The notes: a model not told the origin generated them from the sequence alone. Numbered from the stretch's first letter, positions 16,801 to 25,583 are shown. The stretch is 64,000 bases of DNA from Flavobacterium sedimenticola (GCF_030053345.1 NZ_JASGBP010000006.1:62001-126000); one strand, 5' to 3'. Numbers and translations: made by a program.

Positions 16801-19050
16801 ATGAATACTATGACTAAAGTTTTTCCAATTTTAGTATCGTTGATTTTTGGGGTTGCTCAAGCACAGGAAACTTCAAAAACATCCAAAACGGAAGAAAGAA
16901 ATCCCGACAAGTTTAAACAGATGTACGATCTGTTGGCCACACCCAATATGTATCGCACGGCAGCCGGTGCGCCGGGACCGGAATACTATCAGCAACAAGC
17001 CGATTATAAAATTGATATCGAACTCGATGACCGAAATCAAAAATTATACGGTACCGAGACCATTACATATACCAATAATGCCAAGGAGTCACTCGACTAT
17101 TTATGGTTGCAGTTGGATCAAAACGAAAAAGCCAGAAATTCCAATTCTCCTTTAGTGGAAAGCAATAAAACCGATCCGGCCATTTCAGCCTCATCGTTTT
17201 CAAGAAGATATCTGGAAGAAGATTTTGACGGCGGTTTCAAGATAGAATATGTCAAAGATGCACATGGCAATCCCATGCGGTATACCATCAATCAAACCAT
17301 GATGCGTATCGAGTTGCCAAAAGTTTTAAAACACAAAGAAAAAATTTCGTTCTCCGTAAAATGGTGGTACAACATCAATAATTACATAATCGACGGCGGT
17401 CGTTCGGGTTATGAACATTTTGAGAAAGATGGTAATAATCTTTATATTTTGGCTCAGTTTTATCCGCGAATGGCGGTGTATAATGATGTAGAAGGCTGGC
17501 AAAACATGCAGTTTTGGGGTTCAGGTGAGTTTGCGTTGCCCTTCGGAAATTTTGAAGTCAACATCACCGTTCCTGCCGATCATATCATGGAAGCAACCGG
17601 AACCTTGCTCAATCGCAATGAAGTATTTACTCCGGAACAGGTAAAACGATATGCCGAGGCTGAAAAATCGTTTGACAAACCGGTAATTGTGGTGACACAA
17701 GCCGAAGCCGAAGCGGCCGAAAAAGGGTTTTCAGATAAGAAAAAAACCTGGAAATTTAAAGCCGAGAACGTACGCGATTTTGGAATTTCCACGTCCAGAA
17801 AATTCATTTACGATGCGATGGCGGTGAAAACCGGCAGTACTACATCGATGGCGATTTCCTTGTATCCCAAAGAGGGCAATCCGTTATGGGGCGAATATTC
17901 AACCCGAATGGTAGCACATACACTCAAAAGTTATTCGAGTTATACCTTTGATTATCCGTACCCGAAAGCGGTTTCGGTCAATGCCCGTGATCAAGGTATG
18001 GAATACCCTATGATTTGTTGGAATTTTGGGCGCCCCGACGAAAACGGCAAGTATTCCGACAATACAAAGTATGGTATGTTGGGGGTGATTTGTCACGAAG
18101 TAGGGCATAATTTTTTCCCGATGATTGTGAATTCCGATGAGCGTCAATGGACTTGGATGGATGAAGGCTTAAATACGTTTATGGAATATTTGGCGGAGCA
18201 ATCGTTTGACCCTAAATTTCCCTCGCGTCGCGGACCGGCCAAAAATATTATTCCGTACATGAGCGGCGACCAATCGGGCTTAGAACCCATAATGACCAAT
18301 TCCGAAAATCTCAGACAATTTGGGAACAATGCCTATGGTAAACCGGCTACAGCCCTGAATATTTTACGCGAAACCATCATGGGACGTGAGTTGTTCGATT
18401 ACGCTTTTAAAACCTACGCCAATCGTTGGAAGTTCAAGCATCCGACCCCTGATGATTTTTTCAGAACCATGGAAGATGCTTCGGCAGTCGATTTGGATTG
18501 GTTTTGGCGCGGTTGGTTTTTTACCACCGATTACAACGATATTGGGATTAAAGAAGTAAAAAAATATTTTGTCAGCAATGAATCGTCAAGAGAAGTGAGC
18601 GATTTTATGAAAACCCGTCGTCGACGTGATTCTAAGCCCGGCGCCATGGTATACATGATTGCGGAAGGCAGTCCCGATTACAAGCCGGAGTTGAATAAAC
18701 CCTTCAAGATTTCCGACTATCAAGCTTTAGAAGATTATGTCAATCAGCGGTTCACTCCTGAAGAAAAGGCCAAGTTGACCCAACCAAAATACTTTTATCA
18801 AGTTACTTTTGATAAACCGGGCGGTTTGGTCATGCCGATTATTGTAGAAATTACTTTTGAAGACGGCACGACGGAGAATCATTATTTTCCGGCGCAGATA
18901 TGGCGTATGAACGATAAAGAAGTCAGCCGTACTTTCGCCGTGAATAAAGTGATTTCCAAAATTGTGGTCGATCCGAAAGAAGAAACAGCCGATATCAATA
19001 CCGTCAATAATTCTTGGCCAAAAACCGAAGAAAAATCAAAGTTTGATTAA
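16801..19050 (+). CDS. M1-family metallopeptidase
   Basis: Exported zinc aminopeptidase-like enzyme of 749 residues. A signal peptide (ends VAQAQ) is followed by an M1-type N-domain. The zinc site is complete: HEVGH at 432-436 and E455, which is the HExxH-x18-E spacing of family M1. The usual GxMEN exopeptidase loop is replaced by QGMEYPMICW, as seen in other Bacteroidetes members. A long C-terminal part (about 600-749) is strand-rich. It likely trims peptides in the periplasm or outside the cell. It may be co-transcribed with the three small genes upstream. Confidence 0.92.
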   Translation: MNTMTKVFPILVSLIFGVAQAQETSKTSKTEERNPDKFKQMYDLLATPNMYRTAAGAPGPEYYQQQADYKIDIELDDRNQKLYGTETITYTNNAKESLDYLWLQLDQNEKARNSNSPLVESNKTDPAISASSFSRRYLEEDFDGGFKIEYVKDAHGNPMRYTINQTMMRIELPKVLKHKEKISFSVKWWYNINNYIIDGGRSGYEHFEKDGNNLYILAQFYPRMAVYNDVEGWQNMQFWGSGEFALPFGNFEVNITVPADHIMEATGTLLNRNEVFTPEQVKRYAEAEKSFDKPVIVVTQAEAEAAEKGFSDKKKTWKFKAENVRDFGISTSRKFIYDAMAVKTGSTTSMAISLYPKEGNPLWGEYSTRMVAHTLKSYSSYTFDYPYPKAVSVNARDQGMEYPMICWNFGRPDENGKYSDNTKYGMLGVICHEVGHNFFPMIVNSDERQWTWMDEGLNTFMEYLAEQSFDPKFPSRRGPAKNIIPYMSGDQSGLEPIMTNSENLRQFGNNAYGKPATALNILRETIMGRELFDYAFKTYANRWKFKHPTPDDFFRTMEDASAVDLDWFWRGWFFTTDYNDIGIKEVKKYFVSNESSREVSDFMKTRRRRDSKPGAMVYMIAEGSPDYKPELNKPFKISDYQALEDYVNQRFTPEEKAKLTQPKYFYQVTFDKPGGLVMPIIVEITFEDGTTENHYFPAQIWRMNDKEVSRTFAVNKVISKIVVDPKEETADINTVNNSWPKTEEKSKFD

Positions 19051-19052
19051 CT

Positions 19053-19068
19053 TAACTTTGTAACTTTG
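19053..19068 (+). promoter_or_regulatory. Tandem -7 boxes before tatA
   Basis: TAACTTTG occurs twice back to back (19053-19060 and 19061-19068). Both match TAnnTTTG. A TTTG at 19042-19045 is close to a -33 element for the second box, but the 15-bp spacing is short. Confidence 0.5.
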
Positions 19069-19097
19069 CATCTTTATTAAACAGCAATTTATTTACT

Positions 19098-19421
19098 ATG
19101 TTTGGAATAGGCGGTGGCGAGTTAATTTTTATCATTTTTATTGCACTAATGCTTTTCGGTTCCGATAAGATTCCGGATATCGCACGCACCTTGGGCAAAA
19201 TTATGTCGCAACTCAAAAATGCCACCAACGATATCAAATCGGAAATCCAAAAAAGCGCCGAGGTAAAAGAGTTGAACAATTCGGTAAAAGAGTTGACCGG
19301 AACGTTTAACAGCGAAGTGGAAAAGGTAAAAAGCAGTGTTGAAGAAAGTGTTTTACCCGAAGTAAACCAAGCTACAGAAGATATCGATTCTCTAACCGGA
19401 CCTATTAAACGCCAAATGTAA
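19098..19421 (+). CDS. tatA: Sec-independent translocase subunit TatA/TatE
   Basis: Small inner-membrane component of the twin-arginine translocase. Of 107 residues, the first 20 form a single membrane helix (GGELIFIIFIALMLFG), followed by the family hinge GSDKIPDIARTLGK and an amphipathic helix, then a long acidic coil. The C-terminal coil is longer than in many TatA proteins. The stop codon overlaps the PAP2 start (TAATG). No tatC lies in this window. Confidence 0.92.
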   Translation: MFGIGGGELIFIIFIALMLFGSDKIPDIARTLGKIMSQLKNATNDIKSEIQKSAEVKELNNSVKELTGTFNSEVEKVKSSVEESVLPEVNQATEDIDSLTGPIKRQM

Positions 19422-19975
19422 TGCTCGAAAAGATTGTCCAACTCGACAAGCAAGTCTTGGTTTACCTCAATGGTTTAGGGTCTGAACAATGGGATGGCCT
19501 GTGGTTGATTATTACCAAACAAGTGTATTGGGCCCCGGTGTTTTTATTGGTTTTTTATGTACTACAACAAAAAATCGGATGGAAGAAATTCGGGTACTAT
19601 GTATTGTTTATTGCGGTTTTGATTCTCATTTGCGACCAAACCGTGAATCTTTTCAAATACGGATTTGAACGCTTACGTCCGTGCAACGACCCGGACATAA
19701 ATGACGTTATCCGTTTGGTAAAAACAAGTAAATCGTTTAGTTTTTTCTCAGGTCATGCCACCAATTCCATGGCGACAACCGTGCTGACTTTCCTGATTTT
19801 AAAACGATACTATAAACACGCTTATCTGCTGTTTTTGTTTCCGTTGATATTTGCCTACAGCCGTATCTATTTGGGATTGCATTTTCCGTCAGATATCCTA
19901 ACCGGCTATTGCTTTGGCGGAACAATGGGCTTGGTAGCGTACCAAGTTTACCAAAAGTACATTCTTAAAAACTAA
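19421..19975 (+). CDS. PAP2-family membrane phosphatase
   Basis: Integral membrane protein of 184 residues that probably dephosphorylates a lipid phosphate, for example undecaprenyl pyrophosphate or phosphatidylglycerol phosphate. The three PAP2 signature motifs are present: KYGFERLRP, FSGH in SFFSGHATN and YSRIYLGLHFPSD with the catalytic His. Several membrane helices lie between them. It overlaps tatA by one base and meets the O-methyltransferase tail to tail with a 4-bp overlap. The specific lipid cannot be told from sequence. Confidence 0.9.
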   Translation: MLEKIVQLDKQVLVYLNGLGSEQWDGLWLIITKQVYWAPVFLLVFYVLQQKIGWKKFGYYVLFIAVLILICDQTVNLFKYGFERLRPCNDPDINDVIRLVKTSKSFSFFSGHATNSMATTVLTFLILKRYYKHAYLLFLFPLIFAYSRIYLGLHFPSDILTGYCFGGTMGLVAYQVYQKYILKN

Positions 19976-20613
19976 AGTACGCGCGACACGGTTAAACCAT
20001 CGCGAATCGGTAACAACACCGTCTCTACTCTCGGATCGTTTTTTAACAAAGCGTTGTATTCCAATAAAATTTTAGTCGATTTGTCATTGGGTTTTACCGG
20101 TTCCAACACTTTGCCGCTCCACAATACATTATCCGATAAAATAATGCCGCCTTGACGCATCATCGGCACGATGAGTTCATAATAGTTGATGTAGTTTTCT
20201 TTGTCGGCATCGATAAAAACCAAGTCGTATTTTTGGGTTAGCGTTGGAATGATATCCAAAGCATTTCCTAAATGTTGGATGATTTGAGGGCCAAAACCAC
20301 TCAAGTCAAAATATTTTCGCTGAAAATCGTACAATTCTTCATTGTTGTCTAAAGTATCGATCGTACCGTTTTGTGCCAAGCCCTCGGCCAAACACAGTGT
20401 AGCATAACCGGTATAGGTTCCGATTTCCAGAATGTGTGTAGGTCGAATTATCTTCGACAATAAACTCAACACCCGTCCCTGAAAATGACCGCTGAGCATA
20501 CGAGGCTGCAGTATTTTTTGATGGGTTTCCCGATTGAGTTTGGCTAACAACTCGGGTTCGTCTTGCGAATGACGCGCGACATAATTCTCTAATTCTTCGG
20601 AAAGGAAATGCAT
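19972..20613 (-). CDS. O-methyltransferase, Methyltransf_3 family
   Basis: Cytosolic SAM-dependent O-methyltransferase of about 213 residues, related to catechol and caffeoyl-CoA O-methyltransferases. Motif I is ILEIGTYTGYATL. The metal/substrate segment VFIDADKENYINYY and IILSDNVLWSG follow as in the family. I use the ATG at 20613; a TTG at 20628 is in frame. A TAATTTTG box at 20633-20640 fits the later start. It is divergent from rlmN across a very short gap. Confidence 0.9.
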   Translation of the reverse strand: MHFLSEELENYVARHSQDEPELLAKLNRETHQKILQPRMLSGHFQGRVLSLLSKIIRPTHILEIGTYTGYATLCLAEGLAQNGTIDTLDNNEELYDFQRKYFDLSGFGPQIIQHLGNALDIIPTLTQKYDLVFIDADKENYINYYELIVPMMRQGGIILSDNVLWSGKVLEPVKPNDKSTKILLEYNALLKNDPRVETVLLPIRDGLTVSRVL

Positions 20614-20632
20614 AGGAGTAAGTTTCAAAACC

Positions 20633-20640
20633 CAAAATTA
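20633..20640 (-). promoter_or_regulatory. Candidate -7 box for the O-methyltransferase
   Basis: Minus-strand TAATTTTG matches TAnnTTTG, 20 bp from the ATG at 20613. It faces away from the rlmN box at 20660. Confidence 0.5.
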
Positions 20641-20659
20641 CAAATTCCAACTTTATGAC

Positions 20660-20667
20660 TAACTTTG
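20660..20667 (+). promoter_or_regulatory. -7 box immediately before the rlmN start codon
   Basis: TAACTTTG ends only four bases before the rlmN ATG at 20672. Transcription would begin at or next to the start codon, which implies a leaderless or nearly leaderless mRNA. Confidence 0.55.
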
Positions 20668-20671
20668 CCGC

Positions 20672-21712
20672 ATGGAAATCGAGAAAAAAGACATCCGAAG
20701 TTTGACCAAACAACAACTGCGCGATTTTTTTGTGGCCAATGGCGACAAAGCGTTTCGAGGCAATCAGGTGTATGAATGGTTGTGGAGCAAGGCTTCCCAC
20801 AATTTTGACGACATGACAAACGTGTCTAAAGAAACGCGTGCCATGCTCGAAAAAAACTTTGTGATTAATCATATTAAAGTCGATACCCTACAGCGCAGCG
20901 AAGACGGTACGGTCAAAAATGCCGTTCGTTTGCACGACGGTTTAATCGTGGAAAGCGTTTTGATTCCTACCGAAACCCGAACCACCGCCTGTGTTTCGAG
21001 CCAAGTGGGTTGTAGTTTGGATTGTAATTTTTGCGCCACGGCGCGTTTAAAGAGGATGCGCAATTTGGAGCCGGGTGAAATTTACGACCAAGTGGTAGCT
21101 ATCGATAAGGAAAGCCGCCTGTATTATGGTCATCCGTTGTCTAACATAGTGTTTATGGGCATGGGCGAACCGCTCATGAATTACAACAATGTGATGAAAG
21201 CCATCGATATGATTACTTCGGAAGAAGGTTTAGGCATGTCGCCCAAACGCATTACGGTTTCTACCTCGGGCGTTTCCAAAATGATTAAAAAAATGGCCGA
21301 CGATGAGGTTAAGTTTAAATTAGCGGTTTCGCTGCATTCCGCTATCGAAGCAACACGTAATCGAATCATGCCGTTTACCAAAAACTTTCCGCTGACCGAA
21401 TTGCGCGAAGCGCTCGAATATTGGTACCGAAAAACCAAAAGCAAAGTTACCTACGAGTATGTGGTTTGGAAAGGCATTAACGACGACAAAGCGTCAATTG
21501 ACGCCTTGGTTAAGTTCTGCAAATACGTGCCGTGCAAAGTCAATCTTATCGAATACAATCCTATTGATGACGGCGAGTTCCAACAAGCTTCCGATGAAGC
21601 CATAGACAATTACATCAAGGCTTTGGAGCGCCACGACATAGTCGCCAAAGTACGCCGAAGCCGCGGTAAAGACATCGATGCGGCCTGTGGGCAATTGGCC
21701 AATAAATCCTAA
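20672..21712 (+). CDS. rlmN: 23S rRNA (adenine-2503-C2)-methyltransferase, radical SAM
   Basis: Methylates C2 of A2503 in 23S rRNA and A37 of some tRNAs by radical-SAM chemistry. The 346 residues hold the iron-sulfur motif CSLDCNFC (C114, C118, C121). The two further catalytic cysteines known from the family appear at C107 and near the end in DAACGQL (C341). GMGEPLMNY is the SAM-binding GGE-like motif. The ATG lies four bases after a perfect -7 box. A strong bidirectional terminator follows. Confidence 0.96.
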   Translation: MEIEKKDIRSLTKQQLRDFFVANGDKAFRGNQVYEWLWSKASHNFDDMTNVSKETRAMLEKNFVINHIKVDTLQRSEDGTVKNAVRLHDGLIVESVLIPTETRTTACVSSQVGCSLDCNFCATARLKRMRNLEPGEIYDQVVAIDKESRLYYGHPLSNIVFMGMGEPLMNYNNVMKAIDMITSEEGLGMSPKRITVSTSGVSKMIKKMADDEVKFKLAVSLHSAIEATRNRIMPFTKNFPLTELREALEYWYRKTKSKVTYEYVVWKGINDDKASIDALVKFCKYVPCKVNLIEYNPIDDGEFQQASDEAIDNYIKALERHDIVAKVRRSRGKDIDAACGQLANKS

Positions 21713-21740
21713 AAAAAGCGCTCCGAGAGGAGCGCTTTTT
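21713..21740. terminator. Bidirectional terminator after rlmN
   Basis: Stem AAAAAGCGCTCC / GGAGCGCTTTTT with loop GAGA between the convergent rlmN and lipoprotein genes. Confidence 0.92.
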
Positions 21741-21765
21741 CTTTTTATAACTAAGTCAAAAAAAA

Positions 21766-22590
21766 TTAATTTCCTAAAAAGATGGTAGTGGTTGTTCCGT
21801 TAACGGTCAAGGTAGCCTGATTATCACAGTCGCCGTTTCCGTAGTCTAAGGTAGCGGTATTGTTAGGACCAACAACAGTAATCACACCACTCACCAAGTA
21901 CGGGCAAGTCGCTTCGGCAACCAGCGGTGTTGTAATGGTTGAAGTTCGGGTTCCGCTCGGAAAAGTAGTAGTCCAACTTCCGGTAATAGAGAATACATTA
22001 TCGAGCCACAAAAGCGGAGTGTTGAATCCGGCAATCATTTCACGAACGCGGTTGCCTACTCTGTGGTAGGTGTTGCCGTTCGGGAAGGTCAGTTGCATAT
22101 CGAACGCAACATTGGCTACCGGATGAATCGTGGCCAATGCAGCAGTACTTTGCAGTGTTCTTACCATACTGCGGTTGCCTTCCACCAAAATATTGTTGTG
22201 ATGGAAGTTTACAAAAGAATAATTAATGGTCTGTGTCGGCGCATCAAAATCGGTGCTGCCGCTGATGATAATGGTCCCGTCTAATACATTGCCGTTTGGC
22301 ATGGTGCAATTGGCAAATACCAAGGTTCGTGTCCAAGAAGAAAGGTCTCCCGTCACAGTAACGGTAACACAATCGGGTAACGCTAATTCTTGTGTTTGAG
22401 CATTTCTTCCGGCCAAATTGGCGGCTTCATAATATTCTTTTTCTACGATATCCGAGACATCGTCGGCTATAGCATCAATTTTAGCATTAATTTTCGCTTC
22501 CGATAGGGTGCTGTTTTCACCATCTTCTTTACTACAGCTCCATATGGTAAAAGCCAGCGCCAATCCCAAGATCATTTTTGTTGTTTTCAT
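21766..22590 (-). CDS. Hypothetical lipoprotein
   Basis: Exported lipoprotein of 274 residues. The signal ends in a lipobox around FTIWSC with the lipid-modified Cys near residue 20, followed by acidic residues (SKEDGEN), a pattern linked to surface display in Bacteroidetes. The mature part is rich in Thr, Asn and beta-strand and has several paired blocks (DCVTVTVTGDLSSWTRTLVF, CTMPNGNVLDGTIIISG). I do not recognise the family. It is monocistronic between two terminated neighbours. Confidence 0.75.
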   Translation of the reverse strand: MKTTKMILGLALAFTIWSCSKEDGENSTLSEAKINAKIDAIADDVSDIVEKEYYEAANLAGRNAQTQELALPDCVTVTVTGDLSSWTRTLVFANCTMPNGNVLDGTIIISGSTDFDAPTQTINYSFVNFHHNNILVEGNRSMVRTLQSTAALATIHPVANVAFDMQLTFPNGNTYHRVGNRVREMIAGFNTPLLWLDNVFSITGSWTTTFPSGTRTSTITTPLVAEATCPYLVSGVITVVGPNNTATLDYGNGDCDNQATLTVNGTTTTIFLGN

Positions 22591-22682
22591 ATTCTATTTT
22601 TTTATGGTTTCTTAAATTAGAGTTAATAGGAATGCAAAGGTTTAATCGAAAGTAAAATTTTTTTTGAAACGATTCATTGTCG

Positions 22683-22690
22683 TATCTTTG
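22683..22690 (+). promoter_or_regulatory. -7 box just before the polyprenyl synthase start
   Basis: TATCTTTG matches TAnnTTTG and ends six bases before the ATG at 22697. A TTTG at 22663-22666 is a possible -33 element with a slightly short 16-bp spacer. It implies a very short leader. Confidence 0.55.
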
Positions 22691-22696
22691 AAAGCG

Positions 22697-23677
22697 ATGA
22701 ATATTACGTCACAAATAAAAAAACCGATTCAGGAAGAAATGGAACTTTTCGAGAAAAAGTTCTACGAATCGATGACTTCCAAAGTGGCGTTGTTAAACAG
22801 AATTACCTATTATATCGTAAACCGGAAAGGGAAACAGATGCGTCCGATGTTTGTTTTTTTGGTCGCCAAAATGCTTTCCGAAACCAACCGGGTTAACGAA
22901 CGGACGTATCGTGGCGCTTCGGTTATCGAATTAATTCATACCGCTACATTGGTTCACGACGACGTAGTTGACGACAGCAACCGCCGTCGCGGATTTTTTT
23001 CGATCAATGCCTTATGGAAAAACAAGATTGCCGTTTTAGTGGGTGATTATTTGTTGTCTAAAGGCTTACTGCTTTCCATTGACCACGGTGATTTTGATTT
23101 GCTTCGCATCATATCGGTTGCAGTGCGCGAAATGAGTGAAGGCGAATTGCTTCAAATTGAAAAAGCCCGCCGATTGGATATTATCGAAGAAGTGTATTAC
23201 GAAATCATCCGCAAAAAGACGGCAACTTTAATTGCCTCTTGTTGTGCTTTGGGTGCCAAATCGGTTTCTGATGATGATGTTCAGGTGGAAGCAATGCGAA
23301 AATTTGGCGAACTCATCGGAATGGCTTTCCAAATTAAAGACGATTTGTTCGATTATACCGATGATGCCATCGGCAAACCTACCGGGATTGACATCAAAGA
23401 ACAAAAGATGACCTTGCCTTTGATTTATGCGTTAAACCATTGTACCGATTCTGAAAAAAGTTGGTGTATCAATTCGATTAAAAATCACAACAAAGACAAA
23501 AAGCGCGTTAAGGAAGTCATCCAATTTGTAAAAGACAAAAACGGTTTGCATTATGCCGAACAAAAAATGATGCAATTCCAACAAGAAGCCCTCCAAATCC
23601 TCGACAATTTTCCCCAATCCGACTATAAAAATGCCCTTTCACTCATGGTGAATTACGTGATTGAAAGAAAAAAATAA
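22697..23677 (+). CDS. Polyprenyl diphosphate synthase (octaprenyl type)
   Basis: Builds a long all-trans prenyl diphosphate, probably the menaquinone side chain, from isopentenyl diphosphate. The 326 residues carry both aspartate motifs: the first DDxxD at D88-D89-D92 (VHDDVVDDSNRRR) and the second in QIKDDLFDYTDD. The start is set at the ATG at 22697 because the -7 box sits directly upstream; an earlier TTG would lie inside the promoter. Chain length cannot be told exactly. A terminator follows at 23694. Confidence 0.92.
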   Translation: MNITSQIKKPIQEEMELFEKKFYESMTSKVALLNRITYYIVNRKGKQMRPMFVFLVAKMLSETNRVNERTYRGASVIELIHTATLVHDDVVDDSNRRRGFFSINALWKNKIAVLVGDYLLSKGLLLSIDHGDFDLLRIISVAVREMSEGELLQIEKARRLDIIEEVYYEIIRKKTATLIASCCALGAKSVSDDDVQVEAMRKFGELIGMAFQIKDDLFDYTDDAIGKPTGIDIKEQKMTLPLIYALNHCTDSEKSWCINSIKNHNKDKKRVKEVIQFVKDKNGLHYAEQKMMQFQQEALQILDNFPQSDYKNALSLMVNYVIERKK

Positions 23678-23693
23678 TATTTTTTTGCTTTGG

Positions 23694-23719
23694 AAACCCT
23701 TGTATTTAAAGGGTTTTTT
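23694..23719 (+). terminator. Terminator of the polyprenyl synthase gene
   Basis: Stem AAACCCTT / AAGGGTTT followed by a run of six T. Confidence 0.8.
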
Positions 23720-23816
23720 CGTTTTCAGATTTTTAAATCGAAAATTTTTCACATCATCATGCAACCATTTCGCAACGACATTCGTCTATGCTCATAGAAA
23801 CACTAACCCATAGGTT

Positions 23817-24377
23817 TTGAAGGTAATCAACTTACATAAGGATGAAAAAGAATTAATCGAGCTGGCCGTCGACCATAATCGTCACGCACAGCATCAGATT
23901 TATTCCAAATTCGCACCGAAAATGTTGAGTGTTTGTCGTCAGTATATCAAAGATGTGCATCAGGCGGAAGACATTATGATTACCGCTTTTATGAAAGTGT
24001 TTACCAGTTTGAAAAATTTTGAACACAAAGGCAGTTTTGAAGGTTGGATTCGCCGAATCATGGTAAACGAATGCATTTCGTTTATCAGAGCTGATAAAAA
24101 AGTCAAGTTTATTGAAGACGAAACTTTTTTTGAAGAACGACATAACAATATCGAAAGTCAGTTCTCCGTCGATGACATTCAGTTTTTAATAGACAGTTTG
24201 CCGGAAGGGTACAAAATGATTTTCAACTTATACGCCATCGAAGGATTCAAACATCAGGAAATTGCCGCGATGTTGGGCATCAGCGAAGGCACTTCCAAAT
24301 CGCAATTGTCGCATGCCCGAAAAATGCTGCAGGACAATATCAATAAATTAAAAAATTATGAAAATGGAACCGAATAA
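23817..24377 (+). CDS. ECF-type RNA polymerase sigma factor
   Basis: Alternative sigma factor of 186 residues. Region 2 is visible around CRQYIKDVHQAEDIMITAFM and KNFEHKGSFEGWIRRI, and region 4 as GYKMIFNLYAIEGFKHQEIA followed by the HTH AAMLGISEGTSKSQLSHAR. The start appears to be TTG at 23817, since no in-frame ATG or GTG gives a full region 2. The gene overlaps the next one by 14 bp. This next gene has the size and topology of an anti-sigma factor, so the pair is likely a membrane-signal switch. Confidence 0.92.
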   Translation: MKVINLHKDEKELIELAVDHNRHAQHQIYSKFAPKMLSVCRQYIKDVHQAEDIMITAFMKVFTSLKNFEHKGSFEGWIRRIMVNECISFIRADKKVKFIEDETFFEERHNNIESQFSVDDIQFLIDSLPEGYKMIFNLYAIEGFKHQEIAAMLGISEGTSKSQLSHARKMLQDNINKLKNYENGTE

Positions 24378-25113
24378 AATAGAAAAACAGTTCAGAGAAA
24401 AACTGAACGCCAGAGAAATTCAACCTTCGGCTCAGGCTTGGGACCGTTTGGATGCGATGCTTTCGGTGGCCGAAGAAAAAAAAACAAGAAAACCTTTTGG
24501 CTTTTTATTTATTGCTGCGAGCATTTTGGTATTCGCAACACTTGGTACGTTTTTGTTCAATCAAAACGGTTCCGAAATTAACACCACTAACCCAGTAGTG
24601 GGCACAGAAACTAAAATTGATAGTATTCAAAACAAAACAGAAAGTTTTCAATCACCACTATTAGAAAGTCAAAAACAAAATGGTGTTGTAGCTACTTCGG
24701 AAGTCCAACCGACAACCGACAACCGACAACTGACCATCAAAAAAGAAGGGGTTTCAATCAACAATCAATCAGCAAACAATCAAAATCCAATTATCAATCG
24801 GGAGAAATCAATCGAGTTTCAAAATTCCTCCGATGTAGCCCAAAAAGAGTTGCCTAAAATCATGGATACCAAAGAGATTGTTGTCGGAAAAAAAGAAATC
24901 AACAGCAAATCTGACGAAAGTTTGTTAGCCGATTTGGACAAATCGGCGAAGGCAACGGCCAACCAAAAATCAAATCTGAAAGTGGATGCCAAAAGTTTAC
25001 TTTCACAAGTGGACGGTGAAGTAGAGCATTCGTTCCGGGAAAAAGTATTTACCAAAATCAACAAAAATTATCAGGAAATCAAAGTGGCTCTGGCCAACAG
25101 AAACAACGAATAA
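24364..25113 (+). CDS. Probable anti-sigma factor, single-pass membrane protein
   Basis: Protein of 249 residues with a cytosolic N-terminus (about 1-42), one membrane helix (about 44-65, FGFLFIAASILVFATLGTFLF) and a long periplasmic tail rich in Asn, Gln, Ser and Lys. It is translationally coupled to the ECF sigma gene, which suggests an anti-sigma role. No zinc-binding ZAS motif is seen. The tail includes a stretch encoded by tandem heptamers (24705-24739), so part of it may be low-constraint linker. An ATG six bases upstream is an alternative start. Confidence 0.75.
   Translation: MEPNKIEKQFREKLNAREIQPSAQAWDRLDAMLSVAEEKKTRKPFGFLFIAASILVFATLGTFLFNQNGSEINTTNPVVGTETKIDSIQNKTESFQSPLLESQKQNGVVATSEVQPTTDNRQLTIKKEGVSINNQSANNQNPIINREKSIEFQNSSDVAQKELPKIMDTKEIVVGKKEINSKSDESLLADLDKSAKATANQKSNLKVDAKSLLSQVDGEVEHSFREKVFTKINKNYQEIKVALANRNNE
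24705..24739 (+). repeat. Heptamer tandem array inside the anti-sigma gene
   Basis: Five consecutive 7-mers: CCAACCG, ACAACCG, ACAACCG, ACAACTG, ACCATCA. The coding frame reads through it. A looser continuation of similar units runs to about 24790. Confidence 0.8.
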
Positions 25114-25150
25114 TCATCCATTAATCATCATCAATCAAAAATCAAAAATC
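25109..25150 (+). repeat. Heptamer tandem array abutting a start codon
   Basis: Six 7-mers run from the anti-sigma stop region to the next ATG: AATAATC, ATCCATT, AATCATC, ATCAATC, AAAAATC, AAAAATC. Five of the six end in ATC. The array fills the whole gap. Confidence 0.75.
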
Positions 25151-25525
25151 ATGAAACACTTACTCTTAATCACAGTAATGGTGTTCGCTTTATGTCCTGT
25201 GTCCAAAATGCAAGGTCAAAGCGCCATCGAAATCAAACCCTTGTTTAGCGATGTTTCCGAACTCACGAATGACAACGCTGAAAATCGCCAATTTGAAATT
25301 TTGGCTCACGAAGACATGGAAGTCGACCTAAATTTCAGCCTCAAACTCGAGGGTAATGTAACCGTTTCGGTTACCGACCAATACAATCACTTGGTTATGT
25401 CCAAAAAAATTAAAAAGAATGAGAAGAACCCATTAGTCTTTTCGATGGCACAAAATCAAAGATATATTGTAAAAGTGACCGGCGAGAAGCAAACGAATTT
25501 AATCGTTCAACTCTCCGAAAAATAA
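25151..25525 (+). CDS. Hypothetical exported protein of the ECF operon
   Basis: Protein of 124 residues with a signal peptide (about 1-23, ending KMQGQ). The mature part alternates hydrophobic and polar residues (VDLNFSLKLEGNVTVSVTDQ) and is probably a small beta-sandwich. I do not recognise a family. It is third in the sigma/anti-sigma operon, with its start right after a heptamer array. A periplasmic signal-sensing or target role is inferred from position only. Confidence 0.7.
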   Translation: MKHLLLITVMVFALCPVSKMQGQSAIEIKPLFSDVSELTNDNAENRQFEILAHEDMEVDLNFSLKLEGNVTVSVTDQYNHLVMSKKIKKNEKNPLVFSMAQNQRYIVKVTGEKQTNLIVQLSEK

Positions 25526-25583
25526 ATAGCAATTCTCCATAAACACCTGTAGAAAGCAGGCATAATTTTAAATTTTAATCATC

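Noticed and set aside
24705-24790. Possible CRISPR array from regular short repeats
   Set aside because: Units are 7 bp with no spacers, and no cas genes are present. No CRISPR was seen anywhere in the window.
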